Assembly: GCF_041346925.1 (NCBI RefSeq)
Contig: NZ_CP166840.1
Span: 4,153,001 to 4,217,000, forward strand
From: Agaribacterium sp. ZY112
GTDB lineage: Bacteria; Pseudomonadota; Gammaproteobacteria; Pseudomonadales; Cellvibrionaceae
Direction of reading: 5' to 3'
Length of the DNA stretch: 64,000 nucleotides
The notes under the pieces are model-generated. The model was not told the DNA's origin and made no database searches. It saw nothing but the letters and a program-made list of their open reading frames with translations. The translations under genes were made by a program, and so were the position numbers. Position 1 is the stretch's first letter; the number at the start of each line of letters is the position of its first letter. This document shows positions 51,065 through 61,726 of this stretch, one piece after another.

Positions 51065-54000
51065 TTATTCGAGCTCGATATTAATACCAAGTGAGCGGAT
51101 TTCTTTAACAAGTACGTTAAAGGATTCCGGCATACCTGGCTCCATGCGGTGATCGCCATCAACAACGTTTTTGTACATCTTAGTACGACCAGCAACGTCA
51201 TCCGACTTAACCGTGAGCATCTCCTGCAAGGTATATGCTGCACCGTATGCTTCAAGAGCCCAAACTTCCATCTCACCAAATCGCTGACCACCGAACTGAG
51301 CTTTACCACCCAGAGGCTGCTGAGTAACAAGCGAGTACGAACCGGTAGAACGGGCGTGCATCTTGTCATCAACAAGGTGATTCAACTTCAGCATGTACAT
51401 ATAGCCTACAGTTGTAGGACGCATGAACGGATCACCGGTACGGCCATCAAACAGCGTCATCTGACCACTTTCAGGCAAATCAGCCAACTTAAGCAGCTCT
51501 TTGATTTCGCTTTCTTTGGCGCCATCAAATACTGGTGTAGCCATTGGCACACCACCTGCTAGATTCTTACACAACTCTAAAATTTCAGCGTCACTAAAGC
51601 TATCAAGTTGCTCTTGCTTCACTTCATCACTGTGATTGTAAATCTTGCCTAGGAACTCACGCAGCTCGGCCACTTGGCGCTGCTGTTTGACCATAGCATC
51701 AACTTTTTCACCCAGTGTTCTAGCCGCAAGACCCAAGTGCATCTCAAGAACCTGACCTACGTTCATTCGAGAAGGAACACCAAGCGGATTCAAGACGATA
51801 TCAATAGGACGACCATTTTCATCACAAGGCATATCTTCAACAGGAACAATGGTAGAAATTACACCCTTGTTACCGTGACGACCCGCCATTTTATCACCTG
51901 GCTGAATGCGACGCTTAATAGCAAGATAGACCTTAACAATCTTAAGCACACCAGGAGCTAAATCATCACCACTTTCTAACTTGCCACGCTTATCTTCAAG
52001 ACGTGCATCAAGTTCTTTACGCGACTCTTCAAGATGCTCTTCAGCACGATCAAGCTGATCGTTTAGAGCGTCATCATCCATGCGAATCTTGAACCACTCA
52101 GTAAACTCAAGCGCATCCAATTGCTCAGCCGTAACCTCAGAACCTTTAGTTACGCCGGCGTTGTTAGACGCTTTTTGCCCTACTAGAGCACGCTTAAGAC
52201 GCTCAAAAGTAGCCTCTTGGATGATGCGGTACTCTTCATTGAGGTCTTTACGAACCTCGCCCAGCATCATCTCTTCAATTTCTTTAGAGCGCTGATCTTT
52301 TTCTAAACCATCGCGAGTAAAGACCTGAACATCAATAACGGTACCTTTAACACTTGAAGGCACACGCAATGAGGTATCTTTAACGTCAGACGCTTTCTCA
52401 CCAAAGATGGCACGTAGAAGCTTTTCTTCTGGCGTTAGCTGAGTTTCACCTTTAGGCGTTACTTTACCAACGAGGATATCGCCAGCAATGACTTCCGCAC
52501 CAACGTAAACGATACCGCTCTCATCAAGTTTAGAAAGCGCACCCTCACCTACGTTAGGAATATCAGCAGTGATTTCTTCGCTACCCAACTTAGTATCACG
52601 AGCAATACAAGTAAGCTCTTGAATGTGGATAGAAGTAAAACGATCTTCCTGAACAACTTTTTCACTTACAAGGATCGAATCCTCAAAGTTGTAACCATTC
52701 CAAGTCATAAATGCGATACGCATATTCTGACCCAGAGCCAATTCACCCAAATCAATAGAAGGACCGTCAGCTAGAATATCGCCACGAGCAACTGTGTCGC
52801 CCATACGCACTAGAGGCTTCTGATTAATACAGGTGTTCTGGTTAGAACGGGTGTACTTAGTCAAGTTGTAGATATCAACACCAGCTTCGCCGGCCTCAAT
52901 CTCTGCATCGTGTACCTTAATAACGATACGACCAGCATCAACACGCTCGACAGTACCGCCACGACGTGCAACTTCACACACACCGGAGTCAGAAGCGACT
53001 CGACGCTCAATACCAGTACCTACCAACGGCTTCTGAGCCTTAAGAGTAGGAACAGCTTGACGCTGCATGTTCGATCCCATCAATGCACGGTTAGCATCAT
53101 CGTGCTCAAGGAAAGGAATCAAAGACGCTGCAACCGATACAACCTGACGAGGGCTCACGTCCATGTATTCAACATCGGATGGCGTCTTGAGGGTGAATTC
53201 ACCCATGTGACGAGAGCTAACTAGCTCATCAGTCAACATGTTGTTGTCATCAAGTGTTGCTGAAGCCTGAGCGATAACGAAGTGAGCTTCGTTAATGGCA
53301 CTTAAGTATTCGATTTCATCGGTTGCCTTACCATCAACCACTTTACGAACAGGGCTCTCAAGGAAACCGTAGTTGTTCGTGCGAGCATAAGTCGCTAGTG
53401 AGTTGATCAAACCAATGTTTGGACCTTCCGGTGTTTCAATAGGACATACACGACCGTAGTGAGTCGCGTGTACATCTCGAACCTCAAAACCCGCACGCTC
53501 ACGCGTTAGACCACCGGGGCCTAAGGCAGAAACTCGACGTTTGTGAGTTACTTCTGAAAGCGGGTTGTTCTGATCCATAAACTGCGACAACTGCGACGAG
53601 CCAAAGAACTCTTTGACAGCAGCTGCTACAGGTTTTGCGTTGATCAAATCCTGAGGCATCAAGCCCTCAGATTCAGCCATACTCAAGCGCTCCTTAACAG
53701 CACGCTCAACACGAACCAGACCAACACGGAATTGGTTCTCAGCCATCTCACCAACCGAACGAACACGACGGTTACCAAGGTGATCAATATCATCCACGGT
53801 GCCTTGACCGTTACGAATAGAGATCAATGTCTTAAGAACATCAACAATATCTTCTTTAGAAAGGATGCCTTCGCCGGTCTCTTCGTCACGACCTAAACGA
53901 CGGTTGAACTTCATACGACCAACAGCACTTAAGTCATAACGCTCATAACTGAAGAACAAGTTCTCAAATAGAGCTTCGGCACTTTCTTTCGTAGGCGGCT

Positions 54001-55135
54001 CACCAGGGCGCATCATGCGGTAGATTTCTACCAGAGCTTCTAGCTCAGTGCGACTTGGATCTATACGCAAGGTATCAGAAATAAATGAACCACAATCGAG
54101 ATCGTTGGTATAGAGAGTCTCAATCGCTGCAACACCACCCTCTTTAAGGGTTTCGAGAACCTCTTCCGTAATCTCAGTATTACACTCAAGCAATACTTCG
54201 CCGGTGTTGGTATCAACAACATCTTTAGCAAGCGCTAAGCCCAGTACATAATCAGCAGGTACGACCAACTGATTCACGCCGGCCTTCTCTAACTTGCCAA
54301 TGTGACGAGCCGTCACTCGACGACCTTCTTCAACAACGATATTGCCTTCGCCATCTTTGATATCGAAGCTCGCAATTTCACCTCGTAAACGTGAAGGTTC
54401 AAGCTCAAGCTTGATCTCATCACCGTTTAACTCAAAGCTGCTGGTCTCGAAGAACATATCAAGAATCTGCTCATTGGTATAACCAAGCGAGCGCAATAAA
54501 ATTGTCGCTGGAAGCTTGCGGCGACGATCGATACGAACGTAAACAAGATCTTTAGGGTCGAACTCAAAGTCCAACCAAGAACCACGGTAAGGAATGACAC
54601 GCGCACTATAAAGTAACTTACCAGAACTATGAGTCTTACCTTTGTCGTGCTCAAAGAATACACCTGGAGAGCGATGTAACTGGCTTACAATAACGCGCTC
54701 AGTACCATTAATAATGAAGGTACCATGATCAGTCATGAGCGGAATCTCGCCCATGTAAACTTCTTGCTCTTTAATATCTTTGATCGCTTTAGTCGACGAT
54801 TCTTTATCGTAAATAATCAAGCGAACTTTCACGCGAAGAGGTACAGCAAACGTTGCACCACGCAACATACACTCTTTCTCGTCAAACACGGGCTTGCCGA
54901 GGTTGTAGCTTACGTATTCAAGAGCAGCACTGCCCGAATACGAAGCTATTGGGAATACTGATTTGAAGGCGGCTTGCAGACCGATGTCTTTTCTTTCGCC
55001 CGCCGGCTTTGCAGCCTGTGCGAATTGTCGGTAAGAGTCCAACTGAATCGACAGCAAGTGCGGGATGTCCATGACATGTGGCAGCTTGCCAAAATCCTTA
55101 CGGATACGCTTTTTTTCTGTGTACGAGTAAGCCAT
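51065..55135 (-). CDS. rpoB: RNA polymerase beta subunit
   Basis: 1356 residues from [18 protein letters not shown] (ATG at 55133-55135, with GAGGAAT upstream). A reading frame continues 25 residues further upstream but that part is not family-like. The rifampicin cluster reads [20 protein letters not shown] with [11 protein letters not shown], wild-type. Other marks: [20 protein letters not shown] and [13 protein letters not shown]. Core transcription enzyme. Confidence 0.98.
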   Translation of the reverse strand: MAYSYTEKKRIRKDFGKLPHVMDIPHLLSIQLDSYRQFAQAAKPAGERKDIGLQAAFKSVFPIASYSGSAALEYVSYNLGKPVFDEKECMLRGATFAVPLRVKVRLIIYDKESSTKAIKDIKEQEVYMGEIPLMTDHGTFIINGTERVIVSQLHRSPGVFFEHDKGKTHSSGKLLYSARVIPYRGSWLDFEFDPKDLVYVRIDRRRKLPATILLRSLGYTNEQILDMFFETSSFELNGDEIKLELEPSRLRGEIASFDIKDGEGNIVVEEGRRVTARHIGKLEKAGVNQLVVPADYVLGLALAKDVVDTNTGEVLLECNTEITEEVLETLKEGGVAAIETLYTNDLDCGSFISDTLRIDPSRTELEALVEIYRMMRPGEPPTKESAEALFENLFFSYERYDLSAVGRMKFNRRLGRDEETGEGILSKEDIVDVLKTLISIRNGQGTVDDIDHLGNRRVRSVGEMAENQFRVGLVRVERAVKERLSMAESEGLMPQDLINAKPVAAAVKEFFGSSQLSQFMDQNNPLSEVTHKRRVSALGPGGLTRERAGFEVRDVHATHYGRVCPIETPEGPNIGLINSLATYARTNNYGFLESPVRKVVDGKATDEIEYLSAINEAHFVIAQASATLDDNNMLTDELVSSRHMGEFTLKTPSDVEYMDVSPRQVVSVAASLIPFLEHDDANRALMGSNMQRQAVPTLKAQKPLVGTGIERRVASDSGVCEVARRGGTVERVDAGRIVIKVHDAEIEAGEAGVDIYNLTKYTRSNQNTCINQKPLVRMGDTVARGDILADGPSIDLGELALGQNMRIAFMTWNGYNFEDSILVSEKVVQEDRFTSIHIQELTCIARDTKLGSEEITADIPNVGEGALSKLDESGIVYVGAEVIAGDILVGKVTPKGETQLTPEEKLLRAIFGEKASDVKDTSLRVPSSVKGTVIDVQVFTRDGLEKDQRSKEIEEMMLGEVRKDLNEEYRIIQEATFERLKRALVGQKASNNAGVTKGSEVTAEQLDALEFTEWFKIRMDDDALNDQLDRAEEHLEESRKELDARLEDKRGKLESGDDLAPGVLKIVKVYLAIKRRIQPGDKMAGRHGNKGVISTIVPVEDMPCDENGRPIDIVLNPLGVPSRMNVGQVLEMHLGLAARTLGEKVDAMVKQQRQVAELREFLGKIYNHSDEVKQEQLDSFSDAEILELCKNLAGGVPMATPVFDGAKESEIKELLKLADLPESGQMTLFDGRTGDPFMRPTTVGYMYMLKLNHLVDDKMHARSTGSYSLVTQQPLGGKAQFGGQRFGEMEVWALEAYGAAYTLQEMLTVKSDDVAGRTKMYKNVVDGDHRMEPGMPESFNVLVKEIRSLGINIELE

Positions 55136-55424
55136 TCGCGTGGTATTCCTCAGCTTGTTTAAGGATAGTTGCCCAAAGCAGTTGCTCTGACTGCTTTGCG
55201 GCGGCCCCATTTCACATCAACAGCCTGTACTGCTGATCCCCTGAGCGGGGCAACCAGCCATTCCAACTTGGCTGGTCTTGCTCTAACCAATAATGATGGG
55301 TTTAGAGCTAAAACCGTTGCTAATAGGAAGTCAATATAGATCACTTTCCCACAAGCACGAAAGGGCCGGCAGACCAAAGATCCACCAGCCCTCGCTTTAA
55401 GGCGAGTTAAGCCTTAAGAAGCAA
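55136..55424 (-). promoter_or_regulatory. rplL-rpoB intercistronic region with extended hairpins
   Basis: 289 bases without a gene. ACCAGCCA (55253-55260) pairs with TGGCTGGT (55269-55276), and GAGC (55243-55246) with GCTC (55280-55283), giving a long imperfect hairpin. A second small hairpin (CTCGCT/GGCGAG, 55391-55406) follows rplL. In E. coli this spacer holds an attenuator and an RNase III site; the same job here is inference. Confidence 0.5.
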
Positions 55425-55802
55425 TTACTTAAGCTCTACAGAAGCACCTGCTTCTTCTAGCTTAGCTTTAGCTTCTTCAGCGTCGTCTTTAGAAGCCGCT
55501 TCTTTAATTGCAGATGGAACGCCATCTACAAGACCTTTAGCTTCTTTCAAGCCAAGACCAGTAAGTTCACGTACAGCTTTAATTACGTTAACTTTCTTAT
55601 CGCCAACAGCAGTCAAAACTACGTCAAACTCAGTTTGCTCAGCAGCAGCTGGAGCGTCGCCGCCAGCAGCAGGACCAGCAACAGCAACAGCAGCAGCGGC
55701 AGATACGCCGAACTTCTCTTCCATTGCTTCAACAAGCTCAACAACTTCCATTACGCTCATTTCAGCAATTGCATTCAAAATGTCATCTTTTGACAGAGCC
55801 AT
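55425..55802 (-). CDS. rplL: 50S ribosomal protein L7/L12
   Basis: 125 residues: N-terminal dimer domain, Ala/Gly-rich hinge (about 35-55) and the C-terminal factor-binding domain with [20 protein letters not shown]. Stalk protein that recruits GTPase factors. 45 bases after rplJ. Confidence 0.98.
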   Translation of the reverse strand: MALSKDDILNAIAEMSVMEVVELVEAMEEKFGVSAAAAVAVAGPAAGGDAPAAAEQTEFDVVLTAVGDKKVNVIKAVRELTGLGLKEAKGLVDGVPSAIKEAASKDDAEEAKAKLEEAGASVELK

Positions 55803-55847
55803 TATATTAATCTCCGGTTAAAACTATTTAAAAATAAAAAAAGCGGG

Positions 55848-56378
55848 TTATGCAGCGTCTTGTTTCTGATCGCGAACCGCAGCAACAACACGAGTAACCT
55901 TAGTAGGCACTTCGTTGAAGGTACGAACCAGTTTGGTAACTGGTGCAATCATGACAGAAGCTAGCTGACCAAGAGCTTGCTCAAGTGTAGGCAACGATGC
56001 TAGCGCGTCTAATTGACTTGCTTCCAACGCTTTTCCACCAACGGAAAGGGCCTTTACTTCGAACTTTTCTTGCTCTTTTGCGAAGTCTTTGAAAAGACGC
56101 GCAGCTGCACCTGGATCTTCCATTGAGAAACCAAAAATGCTTGGACCAACAAGTGCATCTTCAACACACTCAAATTCAGTACCTTGCATTGCGCGTTTCG
56201 CCAAAGTGTTGCGAACAACACGAAGACGAACACCGTTCTCACGGGCTTGCTTACGCAAGCTATCCATGGCGCCCGCGGTAACACCACGAGCATCAGCTAC
56301 TACCAATGACAAAGCATTGGCGGCTGTTTCATTAACGTCAGCAACAATCGCTTTCTTATCTTCAAGTCCAATAGCCAT
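55848..56378 (-). CDS. rplJ: 50S ribosomal protein L10
   Basis: 176 residues from [20 protein letters not shown] (ATG at 56376-56378, with AGGAG ahead); a 13-residue upstream extension in frame is rejected. Contains [20 protein letters not shown]. Forms the stalk base for L7/L12 and in E. coli autoregulates through the leader just upstream. Confidence 0.97.
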   Translation of the reverse strand: MAIGLEDKKAIVADVNETAANALSLVVADARGVTAGAMDSLRKQARENGVRLRVVRNTLAKRAMQGTEFECVEDALVGPSIFGFSMEDPGAAARLFKDFAKEQEKFEVKALSVGGKALEASQLDALASLPTLEQALGQLASVMIAPVTKLVRTFNEVPTKVTRVVAAVRDQKQDAA

Positions 56379-56600
56379 TTTAATAAATCTCCTGGATTTG
56401 AAGGTTAAGCTAATCAAGCACCATTGCTTGACTAGCCAGTTAAGCGGTGATCAGTCCATCAAAAATCTGGATTGGGTCACACCGTTTGCGTAGGCTGGTG
56501 ATTTAAGCTCTTTGAAAACCCATCTCATAAAGACGGGAAAACATTTCTCAGAACGCCTACGGTCTTTAACGGCCTACGTGATACAACTTAATTCACACAG
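56379..56600 (-). ncRNA. L10 leader (candidate autoregulatory RNA)
   Basis: The proximal 220 bases of the 398-base gap before rplJ carry repeats that can pair: on the minus strand CGTAGGC occurs twice (around 56550-56572) and GCCTACG once (around 56487-56493). This is the place and size of the L10-binding leader in gammaproteobacteria. The L10 kink-turn itself was not confirmed by eye. Confidence 0.5.
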
Positions 56601-56615
56601 ACCACAAAGTTCTTT

Positions 56616-56649
56616 TTTTAAAAAGCTAAAGCTTCTGGCTTTAGCTTTT
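56616..56649 (-). terminator. Terminator/attenuator between rplA and rplJ
   Basis: AAAAGCTAAAGC (56621-56632) and GCTTTAGCTTTT (56638-56649) form a perfect 12-bp stem with a five-base loop; on the minus strand the stem ends in TTTT plus T, then a run of A. It would end or attenuate the rplKA message ahead of the L10 leader. Confidence 0.7.
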
Positions 56650-56705
56650 AGTCGCATAAAAAATCTTAACGGGGTCGCGTGGGACTCCTTGATTTTTGAT
56701 GCTCG

Positions 56706-56761
56706 CATTCGTTTCACGAATGGCGTCACGTCGTGTGACGCGAGGCTCAGCTAGAAGCCTC
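56706..56761 (-). repeat. Three consecutive small hairpins after rplA
   Basis: CATTCGT/ACGAATG (56706-56722, 3-base loop), GCGTCAC/GTGACGC (56723-56741, 5-base loop) and GAGGCT/AGCCTC (56742-56761) lie back to back with no spacing, starting 15 bases past the rplA stop. No T-tract. Possibly mRNA 3'-end protection or a folded regulatory element. Confidence 0.6.
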
Positions 56762-56776
56762 CTCTGATGCCGTCGA

Positions 56777-57472
56777 TTACGCTTCGATTGAAGCGATGTC
56801 GATTGCTAAGCCTGGGCCCATAGTGGTGCTCAAGCTGATCTTCTTAAGGTAAATACCTTTTGCTGAAGCAGGCTTCGCCTTCTTCAAGTCGACGATAAGC
56901 GCTTCAAGGTTTTCCTTAATCGCGTTAACGTCGAAACTGATCTTGCCAATACCGCCGTGGATAACACCACCTTTGTCAGCACGGAAACGAACCTGACCAG
57001 CTTTAGCATTTTTAACTGCAGCGGCAACATTAGGAGTTACAGTACCAGTTTTAGGATTGGGCATAAGACCACGAGGACCAAGCACCTGACCTAAAGTACC
57101 AACAACACGCATTGCAGCAGGGTCAGCGATAACAACATCAAAGTTCATCTCACCAGCTTTAACTTGTGCTGCAAGATCTTCCATGCCAACCAGATCAGCA
57201 CCAGCTTCTTTAGCAGCATCAGCGTTAGCACCAGAGGTAAATACGGCAACACGAACTTCTTTACCTGTACCGTGAGGTAAGCTAGAAGCCCCCCGAACAG
57301 CTTGATCAGATTTACGAGGATCAATACCTAGATTAATCGCTGCATCAACTGTCTCGCTAAACTTAACAGTTGAGAATTCTTTTAATAGAGCAACTGCTTC
57401 ATCGATTGAGTACTGCTTACCCAACTCAACTTTCTCAGCAATCAACTTTTGACGTTTGCTTAATTTAGCCAT
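56777..57472 (-). CDS. rplA: 50S ribosomal protein L1
   Basis: 231 residues with [40 protein letters not shown] and [20 protein letters not shown]. Forms the L1 stalk and in E. coli represses rplKA. One base after rplK. Confidence 0.98.
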   Translation of the reverse strand: MAKLSKRQKLIAEKVELGKQYSIDEAVALLKEFSTVKFSETVDAAINLGIDPRKSDQAVRGASSLPHGTGKEVRVAVFTSGANADAAKEAGADLVGMEDLAAQVKAGEMNFDVVIADPAAMRVVGTLGQVLGPRGLMPNPKTGTVTPNVAAAVKNAKAGQVRFRADKGGVIHGGIGKISFDVNAIKENLEALIVDLKKAKPASAKGIYLKKISLSTTMGPGLAIDIASIEA

Positions 57473-57473
57473 C

Positions 57474-57908
57474 TTAGATTACACCCTCAGTCTCAAGACC
57501 CATGGCACGTGCAGAACCAGCAATGGTACGCACAGCAGCATCCATATCTGCAGCAGTAAGATCTGGATCTTTAGCTGTTGCAATTTCTTCTAACTGAGCA
57601 CGGCTAACTTTGCCCACCTTCTCAGTATTTGGACGACCACTACCACTCTTAATACCAGCTGCTTTTTTCAGCAAGTAAGAAGCAGGAGGAGTTTTCATTG
57701 TAAAGGTGAAGCTGCGATCACTGTAAACAGAGATCACTACAGGAACAGGAGCGCCAGGCTCTTGACTCTGAGTAGCAGCGTTAAACGCCTTACAGAATTC
57801 CATGATGTTCACACCGTGCTGACCTAGAGCAGGACCTACCGGTGGACTTGGATTTGCTTTACCAGCTGCAATTTGCAGCTTGATATATGATTCAACTTTC
57901 TTAGCCAT
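57474..57908 (-). CDS. rplK: 50S ribosomal protein L11
   Basis: 144 residues: [20 protein letters not shown] at the start, then [14 protein letters not shown] and [17 protein letters not shown]. The N-domain prolines needed for RelA/thiostrepton response are present. 91 bases after nusG. Confidence 0.98.
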   Translation of the reverse strand: MAKKVESYIKLQIAAGKANPSPPVGPALGQHGVNIMEFCKAFNAATQSQEPGAPVPVVISVYSDRSFTFTMKTPPASYLLKKAAGIKSGSGRPNTEKVGKVSRAQLEEIATAKDPDLTAADMDAAVRTIAGSARAMGLETEGVI

Positions 57909-57983
57909 GTGGCCTCCTAGTTTGGGTTAACTGCCTATTAACAGCTGGAGGGCTGATAAATCAAAGGCTCCCCGATTATCAAA

Positions 57984-58001
57984 AACCGATTAAGCTCGGT
58001 T
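57984..58001 (-). terminator. Small hairpin at the nusG stop codon
   Basis: AACCGA (57984-57989) and TCGGTT (57996-58001) with TTTGAT after it on the minus strand. The stem includes part of the nusG stop. A weak attenuator between secE-nusG and rplKA; a 6-bp stem only. Confidence 0.45.
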
Positions 58002-58533
58002 AAACTTTTTCAACCTGACCAAACTCCAATTCCACCGGAGTTGATCGGCCAAAGATCAGAACAGCCACTTGCAGGCGATTCTTCTCATAATTTACTTCTT
58101 CAACAACACCATTAAAGTCATTGAATGGACCATCAGTAACACGAACCATCTCACCTGGCTCAAACAGAGTCTTAGGCTTGGGCTTATCTGCACTGTCATC
58201 CATACGCTGCAGAATTAAATCTGCTTCTTTCTGGGTAATTGGCGCAGGCTTATCCGCTTTACCACCAATAAAACCCATTACGCGAGGAGTTTCTTTTACC
58301 AAGTGCCAGCTGTCGTCATTCAACTCCATCTGCACTAGAACATAACCCGGGAAAAACTTGCGCTCCGACTTACGCTTTTGGCCACCGCGAATCTCAACCA
58401 CCTCTTCAGTGGGAACAAGCACATCACCAAAGATATCCTGCATGCCGTGCAACTCAATACGCTCTAGTAGAGCAGCGGCTACTTTTTTCTCATAGCCAGA
58501 GTAGGCATGTACGACGTACCAGTTTTTCGCCAT
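58000..58533 (-). CDS. nusG: Transcription termination/antitermination protein NusG
   Basis: 177 residues: NGN domain ([34 protein letters not shown]) and KOW domain ([20 protein letters not shown]). Links RNA polymerase to Rho and to S10 of the ribosome. 10 bases after secE. Confidence 0.98.
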   Translation of the reverse strand: MAKNWYVVHAYSGYEKKVAAALLERIELHGMQDIFGDVLVPTEEVVEIRGGQKRKSERKFFPGYVLVQMELNDDSWHLVKETPRVMGFIGGKADKPAPITQKEADLILQRMDDSADKPKPKTLFEPGEMVRVTDGPFNDFNGVVEEVNYEKNRLQVAVLIFGRSTPVELEFGQVEKV

Positions 58534-58543
58534 GAACTTTTAC

Positions 58544-58915
58544 CTAAGCAATTACTAACGAAGCTAACCAACCTATGATGGTATCAAGCCCCCATAGGAT
58601 TAGCGCCGCAATCAACACAACCACAAGCACAATCAATGTAGTCTGCGTCACTTCTTGACGCGAAGGCCATACAACCTTCCGAACCTCAACTTGAGCGGCC
58701 TTTAATAAAGACCAAAATGCAGCACCCTTTGCTGTATTTGCCGCAACAAAAGCTGCAAATACAATAACGGCACTTACCGCTACAACACGTATTAGCAGGG
58801 CATACTGCTCCTCAAAATATGAGAATGCAACCGCACCACCAATTACAAGGGCGACAGCTACCAACCACTTCAACGGGTCAAGGCGGTATTGTTTTTCTTC
58901 GACTTTAGTACTCAT
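58544..58915 (-). CDS. secE: Protein translocase subunit SecE
   Basis: 123 residues from MSTKVEEKQYRLDPLKWLVA (ATG at 58913-58915); a longer frame to 58999 runs into the tRNA-Trp gene and is rejected. Three membrane segments as in E. coli, with the conserved EVRKVVWPSRQEVTQTTLIV before the last. Partner of SecY. Confidence 0.95.
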   Translation of the reverse strand: MSTKVEEKQYRLDPLKWLVAVALVIGGAVAFSYFEEQYALLIRVVAVSAVIVFAAFVAANTAKGAAFWSLLKAAQVEVRKVVWPSRQEVTQTTLIVLVVVLIAALILWGLDTIIGWLASLVIA

Positions 58916-58969
58916 GAACGACGTACTCACAAACGAACAAAACAGCCCGAAGACTGTAATGCGAAATAA

Positions 58970-59045
58970 TGGCAGGCCAGGAGGGACTCGAACCCCCAAC
59001 TTTCGGTTTTGGAGACCGACGCTCTACCAATTGAACTACTGGCCT
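58970..59045 (-). tRNA. tRNA-Trp (CCA anticodon)
   Basis: A 76-base cloverleaf on the minus strand, including an encoded 3' CCA. Acceptor AGGCCAG pairs with CTGGCCT; anticodon loop CTCCAAA; T-arm GGGGGTTCGAGTCCCTC. Lies between tufB and secE as in E. coli. Confidence 0.95.
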
Positions 59046-59052
59046 GTATCAA

Positions 59053-59098
59053 ACCGGGTGATCAACCCGGTAGACAAAAAAGCTGGCGGACAGCCAGC
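59053..59098 (-). terminator. tufB terminator plus second hairpin before tRNA-Trp
   Basis: GCTGGC (59082-59087) and GCCAGC (59093-59098) with six T after it on the minus strand form a good intrinsic terminator. Directly beyond it ACCGGGT (59053-59059) and ACCCGGT (59065-59071) make a second GC-rich hairpin that ends 7 bases from the tRNA. Confidence 0.82.
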
Positions 59099-59119
59099 CC
59101 TTTGAATCAAGAGCTAATA

Positions 59120-60343
59120 TTATTCAATAATTTTAGCAACAACGCCCGCACCAACAGTACGACCACCCTCACGGATAGCGAAGCGTAAACCTTCTTCCAT
59201 CGCGATTGGACAGATCAAGGTAACAGACATTTGAATGTTGTCACCAGGCATTACCATTTCAACACCTTCTGGAAGCTCACAAGCACCAGTTACGTCAGTA
59301 GTACGGAAGTAGAACTGAGGACGGTAGCCTTTGAAGAATGGAGTGTGACGACCACCCTCATCTTTAGACAACACGTAAACTTCGCCTTCGAACTTGGTGT
59401 GAGGAGTGATTGAACCAGGGATCGCAAGAACCTGACCACGCTCAACTTCATCACGCTTAGTACCACGAAGAAGAACACCAACGTTCTCACCTGCACGACC
59501 TTCGTCAAGCAACTTACGGAACATCTCAACACCAGTACAAGTAGTAGTGGTTGTTTCTTTGATGCCGATAATTTCAATTTCGTTACCAACATTGATGATA
59601 CCGCGCTCAACACGACCGGTAACAACAGTACCACGACCAGAGATCGAGAATACGTCTTCAATTGGCATTAGGAAAGGCTGATCAATTGCACGCTCAGGCT
59701 CTGGGATGTACTCATCAAGAGTCTCAACCAACTTCTTAACAGCAGAAGTACCCAACTCATTGTCATCTTCACCGTTAAGAGCCATCAATGCAGAACCTGC
59801 AATGATAGGCGTGTCATCACCAGGGAACTCATAAGTAGATAGAAGATCACGGATTTCCATGTCTACCAACTCAAGCATCTCAGCGTATTCTTCAGAATCA
59901 ACGCCGCCACAGTCTTCAGCAAGAAGGTCAGCCTTGTTAAGGAATACTACGATGTAAGGAACACCAACCTGACGTGAAAGCAAGATATGCTCACGAGTCT
60001 GAGGCATAGGACCATCAGTCGCACCACAAACAAGGATAGCGCCGTCCATCTGAGCAGCACCAGTAATCATGTTTTTAACGTAGTCGGCGTGACCTGGGCA
60101 ATCTACGTGGGCGTAGTGACGAGTCGGGCTATCGTACTCAACATGCGAAGTTGCGATGGTGATACCACGCTCGCGCTCTTCAGGAGCATTATCGATACCA
60201 GCAAAGTCAATCGCTTCACCACCCCAAACTTCAGCACAAACACGAGTAAGCGCAGCAGTTAGAGTTGTTTTACCGTGGTCAACGTGACCAATAGTACCCA
60301 CGTTAACGTGGGGTTTCGTACGTTCAAAAGTTTCCTTAGCCAT
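59120..60343 (-). CDS. tufB: Elongation factor Tu, copy B (tRNA-linked)
   Basis: 407 residues, identical to the copy at 42055 except for the last two residues. Between the genes I count five scattered silent changes (59276, 59294, 59987, 60044, 60335 against the equivalent positions 17065 lower) and a small cluster at the extreme 3' end. It shares the insertion after NKAD. Cotranscribed with the upstream tRNA genes; 72 bases after tRNA-Thr(GGT). Confidence 0.98.
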   Translation of the reverse strand: MAKETFERTKPHVNVGTIGHVDHGKTTLTAALTRVCAEVWGGEAIDFAGIDNAPEERERGITIATSHVEYDSPTRHYAHVDCPGHADYVKNMITGAAQMDGAILVCGATDGPMPQTREHILLSRQVGVPYIVVFLNKADLLAEDCGGVDSEEYAEMLELVDMEIRDLLSTYEFPGDDTPIIAGSALMALNGEDDNELGTSAVKKLVETLDEYIPEPERAIDQPFLMPIEDVFSISGRGTVVTGRVERGIINVGNEIEIIGIKETTTTTCTGVEMFRKLLDEGRAGENVGVLLRGTKRDEVERGQVLAIPGSITPHTKFEGEVYVLSKDEGGRHTPFFKGYRPQFYFRTTDVTGACELPEGVEMVMPGDNIQMSVTLICPIAMEEGLRFAIREGGRTVGAGVVAKIIE

Positions 60344-60415
60344 CGCTAACGTCTCCTCAATTGGGACCTATACATACAAAAACACCACCAGAGACACCCC
60401 TGATGGCTATAAAAA

Positions 60416-60491
60416 TGGAGCTCTTGAGCGGATTTGAACCGCTGACCTCACCCTTACCAAGGGTGTGCTCTACCAACTGAGCTACAAGAGC
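60416..60491 (-). tRNA. tRNA-Thr (GGT anticodon)
   Basis: 76 bases with encoded CCA; acceptor GCTCTTG pairs with CAAGAGC; anticodon loop TTGGTAA. Last tRNA before tufB. Confidence 0.95.
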
Positions 60492-60522
60492 CAAACTACT
60501 GACCCGTAGCCGAGTCAAGACC

Positions 60523-60596
<74 letters not shown>

Positions 60597-60701
60597 TTAT
60601 CAAACCCTTTCGGGCGGTGCGACCGCAGGATCCCACCATGCTCACAAAGAGCAGATCGACTTACACCGACCGTCCTAAATCACCCTAAGGCAATTTGAAT
60701 A

Positions 60702-60785
60702 TGGTGCAGGGGGGTGGATTCGAACCACCGAAGCTTGCGCGTCAGATTTACAGTCTGATCCCTTTGGCCACTCGGGAACCCCTGC
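60702..60785 (-). tRNA. tRNA-Tyr (GTA anticodon)
   Basis: 84 bases with a long variable arm, as expected for bacterial tRNA-Tyr, and encoded CCA; acceptor GCAGGGG pairs with CCCCTGC; anticodon loop CTGTAAA. Second gene of the cluster; 105 bases of plain spacer follow. Confidence 0.95.
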
Positions 60786-60844
60786 GAAATTTTACTTGCT
60801 TCACAAACAAGGCAATAAACGACTGATCGATTACTGCAAATAAA

Positions 60845-60920
60845 TGGAGCTGATGATAGGAGTCGAACCTACGACCTGCTGATTACAAGTCAGCTGCTCT
60901 ACCAACTGAGCTACATCAGC
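60845..60920 (-). tRNA. tRNA-Thr (TGT anticodon)
   Basis: 76 bases with encoded CCA; acceptor GCTGATG pairs with CATCAGC; anticodon loop CTTGTAA. First gene of the tRNA-tufB unit. Confidence 0.95.
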
Positions 60921-60959
60921 TCTCTGTTCATTCGGGCCTTTGCTCAAATGAGGACGCGG

Positions 60960-60988
60960 ATTCTAGAGAAACATTTTTCAGGATGCAA
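60960..60988 (-). promoter_or_regulatory. Promoter of the tRNA-tufB operon
   Basis: Minus strand: -35 TTGCAT (60983-60988), 17-base spacer, -10 TAGAAT (60960-60965), then CCGCGTCC. The -35 lies inside the last codons of the SPOR-like gene. Transcription should begin about 30 bases before tRNA-Thr(TGT). Confidence 0.75.
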
Positions 60989-61634
60989 CAGGTAAACAGA
61001 AATTTTGTCTTCTTTCTTGCTCCCCCATGCCCTCAAGCATGCGAGACCATGTCAAATCGCTCATTTTTTCAACGAATTCAGGACGAATGGACACCCATGT
61101 CTCAATCTGGGTTCTTTCAACAATAGTAACTTGAGCATCAAGACCCATCGCTTTTGCGGTATCGACTCGCTTATCCGCCAACTCGGGATAGGTAAACACC
61201 CCCAATGAAACTGCATTTTTCAACTCACCTTGAGCAATAACGTAACTCTCGATCCCCTGCCCCTGTAAAGCTGCCAATTTTCGATACGCTGTCGTCTCAC
61301 TATCTTCTGGTGGTAGATGCACCCAATAACTCTGCCCAGCAGGAAGCTCTATCTGCTTTATGACCGCCTCGATTTCAACCGACTGCAAGCGCTCAACAAA
61401 GGCTTCTGCCTCCCCTCCCTGATCAAAAGGGCCTACCAGCTCACACATTTCAGGCGATGCCTCAGCCGGGTCCGGCGCATCACTACGCGGCACTATTTCC
61501 TGCGACATTGTTTTAAGTACTGGCGCTAATACACCCGGACTAGACGGAGAGACTTTTGTCTCAGCAACCCCACTAAAACCCCATACAGCCAACGCAATAT
61601 TGACCAATAGAAGGCTTATAAAAATATATCTCAT
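60978..61634 (-). CDS. SPOR-domain-like envelope protein
   Basis: 218 residues from MRYIFISLLLVNIALAVWGF (ATG at 61632-61634, AAGGA ahead); a frame extending to 61694 adds an unlikely Trp/Gly-rich segment. One N-terminal membrane helix (4-20) is followed by a Pro-rich linker and a domain at about 80-170 with SYWVHLPP, ALQGQGIESYVIAQGELKNA and SLGVFTYPELADKR, which fits a SPOR (peptidoglycan-binding) repeat fold. Pseudomonads carry a similar gene between coaX and the tRNAs. Specific role unknown. Confidence 0.7.
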   Translation of the reverse strand: MRYIFISLLLVNIALAVWGFSGVAETKVSPSSPGVLAPVLKTMSQEIVPRSDAPDPAEASPEMCELVGPFDQGGEAEAFVERLQSVEIEAVIKQIELPAGQSYWVHLPPEDSETTAYRKLAALQGQGIESYVIAQGELKNAVSLGVFTYPELADKRVDTAKAMGLDAQVTIVERTQIETWVSIRPEFVEKMSDLTWSRMLEGMGEQERRQNFCLPVAS

Positions 61635-61726
61635 AAAGCTTATCCTTAACCCAAGCTGAAGCCACCTGCCACAACCGCCGAACCAAAACCACAACTATTA
61701 CAGTCACAAGCCCCGCCACCCAACAA

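Noticed and set aside
55136..55210. In-frame 25-residue N-terminal extension of RpoB
   Set aside because: It lacks a ribosome-binding site and family similarity; the ATG at 55135 fits the universal [13 protein letters not shown] start.
57909..57999. TTGATA followed by a weak -10 (TATCAG) as an rplK promoter
   Set aside because: The -10 and spacing (18 bases) are too poor to list as a promoter, although E. coli has one here.
58916..58999. In-frame upstream extension of SecE
   Set aside because: It runs into the tRNA-Trp gene and is not in the family; MSTKVEEKQYR is the natural start.
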